Shown: piece after piece, positions 8,842 to 20,347 of the stretch
How positions within the stretch are numbered: position 1 is the stretch's first letter
Layout: each line of letters starts with the position of its first letter
Assembly: GCA_012931725.1 (NCBI GenBank)
Contig: CM022946.1
Location: 140,119,999 to 140,183,998 of the forward strand
DNA: 64,000 bases
Origin: Litsea cubeba
Taxonomy: Eukaryota; Streptophyta; Magnoliopsida; Laurales; Lauraceae
Direction: 5' to 3'
Position numbers and translations under genes: made by a program
The notes under the pieces: model-generated
Databases searched by the model: none
What the model was told of the DNA's origin: nothing
What the model saw: only the letters and a program-made list of their open reading frames with translations

Positions 8842-11800
8842 TCAATCAAAAATGGTCTCCAGCCAAGAGTTCAGCTCCCCAAGCAGACTTTTAGCCTCAG
8901 CTGTCAAGGATTCCAAGGCACGCTTCTTCAGGAACTTGCCATGAGATGCTGGAGTGGGCTGTACCCCTTCTCTCACACCAGGAAGCTTACCTCGAGCAGT
9001 TTGCCATTGTTCATCCTCATCAGACTTCCTTTTGAGAACCCGTTCGGCATCTGCAACCTGGTGAATCAGGGCACTCTCCCTGTCGCGAGCTTCTATTATG
9101 GCAGTCCACTTGGCAGCGACTTGTGCCTGCAAATGCTCAAGACGTTTCCTGGCCTCATCGACCTCCCTGTCAAGGATGTTGAGGTCATGTGTCAGCTTGA
9201 TGATGGCTATCTCTTCTAAGTTCCTCTTTCGGACTGCCAGCTTCCTGCTTTCGGTAGCCTCATCCAGGTCAGACTTAGCCTTATCAGCAGGGTCCAGGAA
9301 CATCTCCTTGAAGAACTGGTCATCAGCCAAACTCACGGTCTCAAACCACTTGTCACCCAGTGCAATGATCCTATCAACGATCGCCCTGGCACCTGTGACA
9401 TCCAGACCAGCCTCTTCAGCATCGCTGAGAATCTCCTGCACATGCTGGATCATGCCAAATCCGACTTCCAAGTGCCCAGAAAAGAGAGTCTCAATCCAAG
9501 AGCTCACGACTCGCACCACCACCTTCTTCGCAAAAAGAAGAGATGGCCCAGCTGAGGATTCGCCCAACTCCGTTGGTCGGCTACTCATGTCATCATCTGT
9601 TGAAAGAGTAACAAAAGAGCTCTTTCCAGCTGAGGCTGCTCCTGCTCGGGAAGGAATCTCAGCGCGAGGAATCTCCTCAACATTGTCAGAGCTGGTCCCA
9701 GGAATCTCTACCTCTGGATCAACCTCTGGCATCTCTTGCTCTGGAAGCAACGGATCCTCCTCTGCCACTTCAAAACCTGCAAAGGAAACACAAAAAGGTA
9801 TGAATATGACCCTGTTTGAAAATCATTATCAGAGTTATAACTACAAAATACCTTCTTCGACGACTGGCGGAACACTTTCTTCCTCCATGAACTCATCGAA
9901 AGCATCATCAACATTTGCGTCCATCGATGGTTCAAAGTCATCAGAACCCTGTGGCAAGTCAGCTGGCAACAAAAAAAATGTGTTAGCAAGCCAAGTCACA
10001 AACAAAAAAAAAAAGAGCAAAAGAAGTCGTACCAATTGGAGATTCTGGATTTACTCCAGAGTCCCTCGGTTCTTCTTCAGGTGCCTCAATAGGATCCATC
10101 ACCACCTCATCGGTTGGGACCTCAGGCATCACCAAGTCTTCCTCTGCTAAAAAAAAAAAGAAGAAAAGCAGAAACAAGAAGCAAATCATAACATGGAAAA
10201 ATCCCATGAAAAGAAATGGAAAGAGAAAAAGGAAGAATCATACCTTCACCGACGGTCTCTTCTTCTCGGCTTCTCTTCTCCGGAGGCTCGTCAGCATCCA
10301 CTGGCACATCCTCATTGATAGTAAGAGGAACTTCCAAGTTAGGAGAGTCCTCATGCTGCCCCTTGCTACTATGATGACTCCTCCTCCTCTTACTTCTGCG
10401 GGCTCGCTTCTTAGAGGAACCTGCCCCGCCGTCAGAGTCAGGTTTCCCACTTGACTCATCACTGGATGGTCTGCTCTTGCCAGTAGACTCCACGGAAGCT
10501 TGCCTCTGTGCCGCCTGCATCCAAGCGCCAAGTTCGGCTTCCTCCTGTTCTAGCTGCTCCAAAGCCTCGTCAGGTATTTCTCGAACAGCTTCAGAACCGA
10601 TGACGCCCTGGTCACCGAGAAAGCCTATCTTGTGCTTCTCTCCAGAAAGGAAGGCCCAAACTTCCTCTCGCCGGATGCCATCCGACTTTCCAAGGCCCTT
10701 TCCAGATGCCAGCTTCACATCAAGCTCCTTCTTGGAAAGCCCCCGATATGCCGAAAAGCTCTCCGCGAACCACTTCGCAAAGCCGGCAGTCCGAGAAGTC
10801 AGCAGCACAGGATAAGAAATCATGGCTGTAGTGTCTTCAGCACTATAAAAAGCCCATGCATTTCTCCCGTCCTGTAAGCCTCCAAAGCGCTTCACCATGC
10901 TTGAAGGCGCTCCAACAACGCCTTGAGAAAAGCCAAGCTGCAAAGCAAAGCGAGAGGGTACATACGGCTGGATGTCGACGAAAAGATGTCTACGGTACAC
11001 CATCGTGCCGACACGTATGCTGAAAAGCCACTCTCTCTCTGCATTTGTCAAGGAATAATGCCTTCCCGACCCCGCCCTGGTAGAGTCTCGGGAGGCACCA
11101 AAATCAAAAGCCTTCTTCCGCAACTCCGGAGAAAGCTTTACTGAAGATTGCCCCATCTCGACGTCCCTGAACCGTCGATCCTCATACGGGCAAACAAAAG
11201 TGATTCGGACACGGCTTTGCCCTTAGCCAGTCGAATCATCAGAGGATCATCATCCTGTGCAGCACCCAGCCGATGGAAGCCAGGACAGTGGTATACATAC
11301 CACGAATAAAAGATATGGGCTGAAAATACCCTATTCATGGGAAGCCCAAGCCGAACTAGAAAAGCAGCAGCCTGCAGTTCGGTACACAGGTAGGAGTAAA
11401 GAGCTGGCACCAAAGCAACCTGCTCTCCAAACGCCATCTGACAAGCCGGGAAAATACAATGCGGCCTGATGTGCGTTCCATCTCCTCCAGCAAAAATAGC
11501 CTCACCAAGCCAATAAGTGAGGTAACAGCGAGATCTCTCCGCAGTGCAATGTCAGGACATATGGCGTTTGTACTTGCACAGAAATCTCTCAACTCTTCTT
11601 GCATGGCCAAGATCTTCTTTGAACTTGGATCCTGAGCTCCAGCTTCCTGGGTCATGCTATCAGAAGGCTCCCTACTATCAAAAAAGTTGGGGAATGAAGA
11701 GCAAAAACTCTTCCAACTGCTGGATCTAACTTTCGAACCCCCCTTCTCCTTCAAAAAATCATAGAAGGCGACGAGCTGAAAGTATAAAAGCCTGAACTCC

Positions 11801-13514
11801 TCAGACTGCCCCTCGAGGACGCTGTCAATCGGCATAAACTCCTCATAGAGTTTCCCGAGGATGGGCAATCCGATAATAGCGCTCAGCTCCTTCAAAGAAA
11901 AACCAATCTCACCATTCGTCACAACGAAGGTATTGGTTTGTGGGAGAAATGACTCCAGCATAGCCATGAAGGCCTCATCGGAAAAGATCACGGTCTCCCT
12001 AAAGGCACGGACCGCATCAAAAATCCCGGCTTCCTTCAAAACGGCGCCACCAATCAGCAGGACGCGATCAGTCCACGACTTCCACTCGGAGTCAGCATTG
12101 AAACGACCTCGAAGTCGAAAAGGCTTGATCCAATTGCTGCCGTCACCGCTGAAAATACCAAGGCCCACCGGTCTCAAATCGACCGACGGATAATCAGAGC
12201 CCTGGTAGCCGCTTGATGGCATCAACAAGTCCATGTCAACAGGCGACCTCTCCGTATATCCAGGAGAACCGCCAACAAAAACCCCGGTCTTGATTACATT
12301 TGTCCTTCTCACCCAACTTGGAGGATCTTCCCTCTTAGGCCACGTGGGGGCAAGGCTCAGAATCGAGACGGTGCGATCAAACATCGACCGGGTAGTAACA
12401 GTCTTCTTCTCACCATCTGCTGTGAAGGAAAACTGAAAAGATCTCCTCTGGTATGTAATGTCATCAGGGACTGCATCACCAAAGAAGAAGGTAGGCTTGG
12501 GCAAAATGCTCTGATCTTCCATCACCCATGGACGACTGCTTACCATGATCTTATAGAATTCCTCTCCCTTGAGAGTGATCAGTCGCTGCCTCATCTCATC
12601 TCTGTTGAGGGAGTCGCACTCTTCCAGATTTCTCTCAACATACTGGACCTTCTCGAAAGCCTGCTGAACGGCCGGATTAGAGGATCTAGAAGATCGACGA
12701 GGTACGCTTGTAGCAGGCTCTTTACCCTTGTTCGCTCTGGAGGAACCACCTGAAAAGGATGGAAAAGAAAAAGATCAAACATCAAAATGACAGAATCTCG
12801 CTAAAAAAAATCTGGCGAAATTTTGACATGATGACGGGGCAATTCCGAAGAAAAGGAACTATCCCGAAAGAAATAGAAAGCTTGAAGATGGGCTCAACAT
12901 CGCTGCGAGCTCCGAAACTCCAAACTTTCGAAACCTAAAAGTCTCCGCAAAATCAGGAAGGGCTCAACATCACTGCGAGCTCCAAGTTCCCAAATTTGCA
13001 AAAACTTTCAGGTATGCAATCACATCATGCTACAAATTTAATTTACAAATTAAAGGCATGCATGAACATCTAGATTTGCGAAAAAAATGCATTATCATGA
13101 TGAGCAAACAAAAAAAAAAAAGAAATAAGAGAAAAGAAAAGAAACTTTCTCTAAAAAAAAAGGGAGGAGAAAGAAAACAAAAAAGGAAACGAAACTCTCT
13201 CAAAAAAAAAAGGGAGGGAAAGAAAAAAAAAAAAAACGGGCTGGCCCACAGGCCGTGGCCCACAGGCCACGTGGCCGTACGGACAGATCCGTACGGATCT
13301 ATCCGTACGACCCACACAAAAAAAAAAAAACAAAAACAAACATGAAAAAAAGAAAGAAAAGAAAGCAAAAAAAAAAAAAAAACGTGTGAAAAAAAAAAGG
13401 AGGCAAACACGTGAAAAAAAAAAAAGAAGAAAAGAAAAGAAAGAAACAAAAAAGAAAGAACTTTTTTTCCTACAATGGAGTTTTCTTGAAAAAGAAGAAC
13501 TTACCTGAAGCCAT
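8842..13514 (-). pseudogene. Antisense five-exon gene of the Tat element, putative plant-mobile-domain protein
   Basis: Read on -, exon 1 is 13514-13505 (ATGGCTTCAG, donor GTAAGTT). Further exons are 12749-10244, 10146-10033, 9962-9852 and 9776-8842, all with GT-AG introns whose phases join smoothly. The N-terminal half resembles the plant mobile domain found in antisense genes of Tat elements (segments around NTFVVTNGEIGFSL and IIGLPILG, nt ~11860-11950). The middle is Ser/Lys/Arg-rich with a basic, nuclear-signal-like stretch (~10385-10410). The last exon is acidic and then probably coiled coil. Two apparent 1-base frameshifts, near 11480 and 11220, break the long exon, hence pseudogene. 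Function is unknown; its antisense position between pol and 3' LTR matches Tat relatives. The domain call is by eye and moderate. Confidence 0.65.
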
Positions 13515-13635
13515 TGATGGAGAAGAAGAAGAAAAGTCTTGAAGATCTTGAAGAAGAAAAGCTTTTGGTCTTGAAGCCCTCTTGAGATTATTGCAAAAGA
13601 AAGTAATAAGAGCAAGAGATCCAACCTCCTCCTTG

Positions 13636-13643
13636 CTTTTATA
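13636..13643 (-). promoter_or_regulatory. TATA box of the antisense gene
   Basis: TATAAAAG on the - strand lies about 120 bp upstream of the antisense start codon at 13514. A purine-rich presumed 5' leader lies between them. This suggests the antisense gene has its own promoter inside the retrotransposon. Confidence 0.55.
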
Positions 13644-13699
13644 GAAGAGAGCAAACCAAAGAAGGAAAGAAGAAAGAGGTAAGTGTTACTAATTAGTAA

Positions 13700-14035
13700 C
13701 CTTACCAAAAGAAAGAGATTAGAAAGATTCTTTCCCAAAAGAAAGATATCTTGAGGGATTCTCTCCCAAAAAAGAAATCAATGAGAGATTTTCTCCCAAA
13801 AATCAATCTATGACGGATTCTTTCCCAAAAGAAAGATATCTTGAGATATCCTATCCCAAAATAAAGGGATCTTGAGAGATTTTCTCCCAAAAATCAATCT
13901 ATGACGGATTCTTTCCCAAAAGAAAGATATCTTGAGATATTCTATCCCAAAAATAAAGGGATCATGAGAGATTCTCTCCAAGTAAAGATATTCTTAGATA
14001 TTCTCTATCCAAATGAGATATTTTTGGATATTCTT
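13700..14035. repeat. Higher-order tandem repeat of TCCCAAAAGAAAGATATCTTGAG units
   Basis: Short units of 28-40 bp (GATTCTTTCCCAAAAGAAAG and variants) are arranged in a ~105-bp higher-order period, seen twice between about 13805 and 14010. They lie upstream of the antisense promoter and are non-coding. Confidence 0.75.
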
Positions 14036-14344
14036 TACAAAAATGACACCATATGAGATCTAAGCTATTTCAAAAGCTTAAGGTCCCATGGGTTAGCCCA
14101 TATGAGCCAGGTTTGACCACCTAGGCACACAAAAAAAAAAAAAAAAAAAAAAGAAAGAAATAAATTTTGGGCTTTTAGTCAAAGAGAAATCCCTCTTACC
14201 AAGAGCATACAAAAATGGTTCCATGCCTCTTTTGAGTTGATTGGACCATACAAAAGAAAATTCCAAGCCCCATGAGCTTCCAAAAATCAAACCATCCAGC
14301 CTCATCTACCAAATTGAGCCAAAATCTTGAAATTGACATCCCAC

Positions 14345-14600
14345 AAAAATCAAACCAAAACCTGGTCCCCTAACTTGCCACATACAGCCTGTTAGGTCAC
14401 AAGACCAAAACCAAAAACCAAAACCTGATCCCCTAACTTGCCACATACAGCCTGTTAGGTCACAAGATCAAAACCAAAATTGATCCCCCAACATTCCACA
14501 TACAGCTTGTTGGGTCACACGATCAAAACCAAACCTGACCCCCTAACCTGCCATATATAGCCTGTTAGGTCACAAGGTCAAAACCCAAATCCACATCCCT
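14345..14600. repeat. Four ~60-bp direct repeats upstream of the 3' LTR
   Basis: Units contain CCTAACTTGCCACATACAGC followed by CTGTTAGGTCACAAG. Four copies are visible with increasing divergence. Two related units reappear at 17127-17240, downstream of the LTR, showing that a second 3'-UTR is present there. Confidence 0.85.
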
Positions 14601-14814
14601 GATGTCATCTTCAAAACTTTGCCTCGAGATGGTACGTGATCCCTTTCACTACCATAAAATTCCCCTGGAAGCTCAAAAGGCTACAAATACCAAAAAGAAA
14701 GATTGCTCAAAGACTCTTGGTCAAGTCACAGGCTCTCCTTCAAAAAAAATAAAAAAATAAAAATTCTCTTCGAGGCACATCGACTACAAAAGTTAAGCAA
14801 CTCGCCGCTGTACC

Positions 14815-14827
14815 TCGAGGGGGCATT
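14815..14827 (+). other. Polypurine tract of element B
   Basis: The purine-rich run CGAGGGGGCA lies immediately before the TGTTGACA start of the LTR. The same sequence precedes the second LTR at 17461-17473. It is the expected primer site for plus-strand DNA synthesis. Confidence 0.7.
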
Positions 14828-17121
14828 TGTTGACACCAAAAAATGTCACTTTGCCTTTTCAAGATCCAAAGAGCTACATGAAGTCGCAACCTGCCATAAA
14901 TAGGCAATGCTGCTTCCAAAAATCAAATCTTGTCAGAATCAAACAAAAACTGCAAGATTCTTCCAGACAGCCAAAAGAGGAGTACACAAGAAGTTTCGGG
15001 CCATTTCAAAATCATTTGGCCTAACTTCGCTTCTCCGACAGCCAAATCAGGCCTCTCGGCGACAAAAGCTCTTCGGGACCATGGTTTCCAAGACAGAACC
15101 TATGGATCATCTTAAAATGACTCCAATAGGTTCCCTGTCAAATTTCAAGTCAATCGGACATCGGTTGACCACACATCAAACCGCGACATCTTCATCGCGA
15201 CAAAAAGCAAGTCTGCAGGTGATAGGACCCCAAACGGCTTCGAAACTCAAACAAAAGCCTATGGTTGGTCTTATTTATTGCTCAGGAGGCTTCACACCAA
15301 ATTTCAGGTCATTCCGACATCGTTTGACCCAGTTTCAGCTTCTGACGGAAAATCGGCAGCTCTGCGCGACAAAGTCTTCGGCTTTCTCAGGAAATTGGAA
15401 ACTTTGCAAAACAAAATGCAAGGATTCTCATCAGGTTTCGTACAAAGAAATCAGGCCAATAAATGGTCAAAATGTCAAGGAAAAGTACAGAAGAAAAAAG
15501 AATCAGAAAAAAGCAAAAACGGACGCAAAACGGGACACGAAAGGGGGAAAACCCCCCAGGGTCGCAGACCCCTGCGACCCTGGGCCAGGGTCGCCGGCGA
15601 CCTTGGACCCCGGGGTCGCCGGGACGGCCCCGGAAACCCCGATTTTCGCCGTTTTTTCGCGATTCGAGGAGCCCAGCCTCTGGTACTTTCCAAAATTCAT
15701 GCTTTTGAGACACCAAGTCCTCTGACATCCGTCCAAAACACGGGTAAATCATCAAGAGTATCGAAGACAGTATTGATCGCCACCCGGTCAACAAAAAAAG
15801 TGTGCTTTCCACCCGACCGATCGAGAAATCGACAGGACAGATGGCACCGACCCGCTGTTGGCAACAAACACCTGAAATTACATGATCATCTGATGTCGAT
15901 CTACATGAAGATCCATCGATGATCATCAACAGAAGAATCTCAAAAGACGTGGCACGGCCCGCGACTCTTCAGCTGCTCGGCGACCACTTAATGCGATTAA
16001 TTGACTAACTTTATTACAGTCATTAATCCATTTCTTTGGACGGCCCAATCAGAAGCAAGCATTCGGGAGTTACAAGTCAAGAGATTCATGGCATTTAACC
16101 CATGAAACTCCTCCCATCATGGCGATTAAAGGCGATTAAATGCCCTCAATCTCCTCCGGCCAATCAGAAGCCAAGAAAAAGGAGTTACAAAATAAACAAT
16201 TCAATTTTGTAACTCCTCCCATTATGCGGCTTAATGACAATAAAAGCCCATAAACCCACCTAAAAGGCTACCTAAAAGCCTATAAATAGGAGGGCTCTCC
16301 AAGAAGAAAGGACACAACACACAGACAACGAACATCAACAGACAGCAGTCAGAAATCCAGAGAAAAGAAAAAGAGAGAAAACTCTGCGGAAGTTCTACAC
16401 CGGCCACCGCAACAAGGTGACAAAAGTCCCTTGGGGGGTACCCCCCCAAGGTCCTTGCCTTCTCCTCCTGCCTCCAATGGCTTAGATATGGCTTTTCAGC
16501 CCGTCTACTCGGTTTTTTATTGGACATAGGACCTTCCTTTGGTCTTTGTCTTCTAAAAACCCGAGGTTATAGCCAAGCCAAGCGAATCAATAGCATCCTC
16601 TGTTCTCATCTGCATGGATGATGGCGAAGCCCACATATGGCTTGCGACCGTCAATCTAAACGAGTCCCCCACAATCTCCTGAGAAGTTAGATCCTCCTTT
16701 TCTTGCTTTTCATTGTAGTTTGTATTTTTTTCAAAAGAGACAAAAATCACAATTCTTGTCTTTCATTGTTGATAAGGATTGTAAATCGGCTATAAACGCC
16801 AAAATCGGCTATAAACGCCAAAAATCGGCTATAAATGCCAAAAAAAATCGCCTTTCACGGCAAATCAAAAAAAAATGTCTCTTTTCTTAAATATATGTGC
16901 AATGGAAAACTTGAAAGAAGTTGATTTCCTTTTTACTTGAGAAGGTTGATCTCCGGATCACCACTTGCAATTCCAAGTAAAAATAGAAAATCTGGCACAC
17001 CCACAAAAAAAAAAAGAAATGTTGATGCACGCCCTTGCCCCCCGGTTACGAAAGGGTCGGAACCAAACGGACTCCCACGTCCGCCGACCTCGGTAGAACC
17101 AAGCAGGAGCGCGGTCCATCA
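14828..17121 (+). repeat. 3' LTR of element B (2,294 bp)
   Basis: It begins TGTTGACACC and ends GGTCCATCA (TG...CA). It is closely similar to the LTR at 48001-50632 but lacks an internal block of about 300 bp near its 5' third. It has a TATA box at 16281, a GC-rich hairpin block around 15550-15640, a G/C palindrome at 16429-16451 and three CGGCTATAAACGCC motifs near its end. Open frames inside it are not genes. Confidence 0.9.
16281..16289 (+). promoter_or_regulatory. LTR TATA box (element B)
   Basis: TATAAATAG is conserved in all three LTRs of the family (also 19118-19126 and 49778-49786), about 840-860 bp before the LTR end. It probably sets the U3/R boundary some 30 bp downstream. Confidence 0.75.
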
Positions 17122-17473
17122 TGATCAAAACCAAAATCGACCCCCAACATTCCACATACAACTTATTGGGTCACACGGTCAAAACCAAACCCGACCCCCT
17201 AACCTGCCACATACAGCATGTTAGGTCACAAAGTTAAAAACAAAAAAACACAAATCCACATCCCTGATGTCATCTTCAAAACTTTGTCTCGAGATGGTAC
17301 GTGATCCCTTTCACTACCATAAAATTCCCCTGGAAGCGCAAAAGGCTACAATACCAAAAAGAAAGACTGCTTAAAGACACTTGGTCAAGTCACAAGCTCT
17401 CCTTCAAAAATCTCTTCAAGGCACATCGACTACAAAAGTTAAGCAACTCATCGCTGCACCTCGAGGGGGCATT
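17122..17473 (+). mobile_element. 3'-UTR remnant of an older Tat element (element A) with polypurine tract
   Basis: This stretch repeats the sequence before the first LTR (about 14460-14827), including two CCACATAC repeat units, the segment around GAGATGGTACGTGATCCC and the polypurine tract. No primer binding site follows the first LTR. The simplest reading is that element B inserted into the 3'-UTR of element A. Confidence 0.8.
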
Positions 17474-19969
17474 TGTTGACATAAAAAAATGTGTCACTTT
17501 GCCTCTCCAAACTCAAGAAAGCTACATGAAGCTGCAGCCTGCCATAAATAGGCAATGCTACTTCCAAAAATCAAATCTTGTCAGAATCAAACAAAAACTG
17601 TAAGATCCTTCAAGATAGCCAAAAGAGGAGCCATTTCAAAATCATTTGGCTTAACGTCGCTTCTCCGATAGCTGAACAGGAGCTCCCGGTGGCGACAGCA
17701 TCGGAGACACCAAATCTTCAATCAGAGCCTATGGATGGTCTCGAAATACATCCAAAAGGTTCCACGTTTTACGTTCCGGTCAAACCGACAACGTTTGACC
17801 CTACATCAACCCTCGAACAGCTAAATCAAGCCTCTTGGCAGCGAGAACCACCGAGGCCATCACTCATCAAAAAGAGCACATGGACGGATTCAAAATGCTT
17901 ACAAAGGGCTACACCTCAAGTTTCAGGTCATTTCGACAACATTTGACCAGACTTTGACGCTCGGAAGCCAAATCAGGCCTCTCGGCGGCGAAGCTCCCTG
18001 GAAACATGGTTTCCAAGACAGAGCCTATGGATCATCTTAAAATGACTCCAATAGGTTCCCTGTCAAATTTCAAGTCAATCGGACATCGGTTGACCGCACA
18101 TCAAAGCGCGACATCCCCCTCGCGATAAAAACAAGTCTACTGGTGATAGGACCCCAAACAGCTTCAAAACTCAAACAAAAGCCTATGACTGGTCTTATTT
18201 ATTGCTCAGGGGGCTTCACCCCAAATTTTAGGTCATTCCGACATCGTTTGACCCAGTTTCAGCTTCTGATGGAAAACCGGCAGCTCTACGCGACAAAGTC
18301 TTCGACTTTCCCGGAAAATTAGAAACTTTGCACCCCAAAATATAAGGATTCTCGTCAAGTTTTCTACAAGGAAATCAGGCCAATAAATGATAAAAAAATG
18401 TCAAGAAAAAACACAGAAGAAAAAAGAATCAAAAGCCATAAAAAACGGCCACAAAATGGGGTTCGCCCCGGAAAGCCTGTTTTTCGTCGGTTTTTGCGAT
18501 TCGAAGCTTCCAACTCCTGGGATTTTCCAAAACTCATAGTTTTGAGACACCAAATCCTTTGACATCCGTCAAAATCACGGGTCAATCGTCAACAGTATCA
18601 AAATCAGCATTGATCGCTAACCGGTCAACCAAAAAAAGTGTGTTTTCTACCCGGCCGATCTAGAAATCGACAGGACAGATGGCACCGACCAGCTGTTGGC
18701 AACCAATACCTAAAGTTACATGCTCATCCAATATCGATCCATATAAGAATCCATCGATGATCATCGCCAGAAGAATCCCAAAAGATGCAAAACGGCCCGC
18801 GACTCTTCAACTGCTCGGCGACCACTTAATGCGATTAATTGACTAGCTTTATTGCAGTCATTAATTCATTTCTTCGGACGGCCCAATCAGAAACAAGCAA
18901 ATGGCAGTTACAAGTCAATTGATTCATGGCATTTAACCCATGAAACTCCTCCATCATGGCGATTAAAGGCGACTAAGTGCCCTCAATCTCCACCGGCCAA
19001 TCAGAAGCCAAGAAAAAGGAGTTACAAAATAAAGCAATTAAACCCTGTAACTCCTCCCATTATGCGGCTTAATGACAATAAAAGCCCATAAACCCTCCTA
19101 AATGGCCACCAAGAGCCTATAAATAGGAAAGCATTCCAAAGAATTCCAGGTCGGAAGAAAAACAGAAAGATTGGAAGAAAAACAGAGATCCCAGATCAGA
19201 AAAAAGCACAGAAAATTCGAGAGAAAGAATAAAGAAAACTCTGCCGAAGTTCTGCACCGGCCACCGCTACAAGGTGACAAAAGTCCCTTTGGGGGCACCC
19301 CCCCAAGGTCCTTGCCTTCTCCTTCTGCCTCCAATGGCTTAGACGTGGCTTTTCAGGCCGTCTACTTGGCTTTTTATTGGACATAGGACCTCCATTTGGT
19401 CTTTGTCCTCTAAAAACCTGAGGTTATAGCCAAGCCAAGCGAATCAAGAGCATCCTTTGTTCTCATCTACATGGATGATGGCGAAGTCCACACTTGGCTT
19501 GCGACCGTCAATCTGAACGAGTCCCCCACAATCTCCTGAGAAGTTAGATCCTCATTTTCTTGCTTTTCATTGTAGTTTGTATTTTTCTAAAAGAGACAAA
19601 AATCACAACTCTTGTCTTTCATTATTGATAAGAATTGTAAATCGGCTATAAACGCCAAAAATCGGCTATAAATGCAAAAAAATCAGCTATAAATGCCAAA
19701 AAAATCGCCTTTCACGACAAATTAAGAAAATCTCTCTTTTCTTAAAAATATGTGCAATGGAAACTTGAAAGAAGTTGATTTTCTTTTTACTTGCGAAGGT
19801 CGATCTCCGGATCACCACTTGCAATTCCAAGTAAAAATAGAAAATCTGGCACACTCGCACAAAAAAATGTTGATGCCCGCTTTTGCCCCTCGGTCACGAA
19901 AAGGCCGTACCCCATGGACTCCCATGTCCACCGACCTCGGTAGCACCGAGCAGAATGCGCGGTCCATCA
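17474..19969 (+). repeat. 3' LTR of older Tat element A (2,496 bp)
   Basis: It starts TGTTGACATAAAA and ends GGTCCATCA, preceded by the polypurine tract. It is clearly more diverged from the LTRs at 14828 and 48001 than those are from each other, and it lacks their GC-rich hairpin block. It abuts the SABATH exon directly at 19970, so TATAC (19970-19974) should be one copy of the target duplication. The partner copy would lie left of the window. Confidence 0.88.
19118..19126 (+). promoter_or_regulatory. LTR TATA box (element A)
   Basis: TATAAATAG is at the same relative place as in the other two LTRs. Confidence 0.65.
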
Positions 19970-20305
19970 TATACCCCTTCTTTCAAGGAATTGAAAGCTA
20001 TAATCAACATGGAAGGATCCTTTCATCTGGATCAACTACAAATTACCGAAGTGAATTGGGACACTAATGATAGGGATAATAATGAAGGCTACATTTTTTA
20101 TAAGAAGGCTAGTGGGCAGAATGTGGCGAAGTACATTAGAGCTAGGGCGGAATCCATGCTTACAAGCCACTTTGGAGAGGAGATAATTGACGAGTTATTT
20201 GAAAGGTTTCCAGAGAATGTGGGAGAGCACTTGGCAAAGAAGAAAACCAAGCATGTTAATTTTACCTTTTCTATGACTAAGAAGGTTTGGAGATTTATCT
20301 ATTAG
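19970..20305 (+). pseudogene. SABATH-family methyltransferase, last exon, interrupted by retrotransposon
   Basis: From the first base after the LTR, one frame runs to TAG at 20303-20305. It reads as the C-terminal ~110 residues of SABATH carboxyl methyltransferases, the family that methylates salicylate, jasmonate and related acids using S-adenosylmethionine. Recognisable landmarks are YTPSFKELKAIINMEGSF, VNWD, the ASGQNVAKYIRARAESML segment and FGEEIIDELFERF. The open frame that extends upstream into the LTR is accidental. The N-terminal part with the SAM-binding site would be left of the window beyond the nested retrotransposons. Substrate cannot be judged. The gene is almost certainly inactive here. 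Confidence 0.85.
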
Positions 20306-20341
20306 TGAGTGTAGTTAGATTACTAGTGTTCGAAGCTTTTC

Positions 20342-20347
20342 AATAAA
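20342..20347 (+). promoter_or_regulatory. Possible poly(A) signal of the SABATH gene
   Basis: AATAAA lies 37 bases after the stop codon of the methyltransferase exon. Plant poly(A) signals are loose, so this is suggestive only. Confidence 0.35.

Larger units (their letters stand above)
1..17121 (+). mobile_element. Ty3/gypsy Tat-lineage LTR retrotransposon (element B), 5' end outside window
   Basis: The layout is gag-pol on +, a repeat-rich non-coding zone, an antisense multi-exon gene, direct repeats, a polypurine tract and a 3' LTR. Tat lineage is inferred from the dual RNase H, the CX2HX4HX4C gag knuckle and the antisense gene between pol and the 3' LTR. A second, truncated copy of the same family lies at 48001-60130, and its gag begins ~1.8 kb before the sequence matching position 3 here. 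The 5' LTR and most of gag should therefore lie left of the window. The sequence after its LTR is 3'-UTR of a related element, suggesting nesting. Confidence 0.85.

Noticed and set aside
13255..13315. CCGTACGG and GGCCACGTGGCC palindromes as a regulatory island
   Set aside because: They are short and isolated in a purine-rich intron with no partner signals.
13030..13738. - strand frames rich in Phe/Leu/Ser (139 and 195 codons)
   Set aside because: They are translations of poly(A)/purine-rich intron and leader of the antisense gene.
14907..15922. Open frames of 272 and 214 codons in the LTR
   Set aside because: Equivalent frames recur with changes in the other LTRs (48726-49373), have GC-rich compositional runs and no recognisable domain. 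LTR sequence is non-coding.
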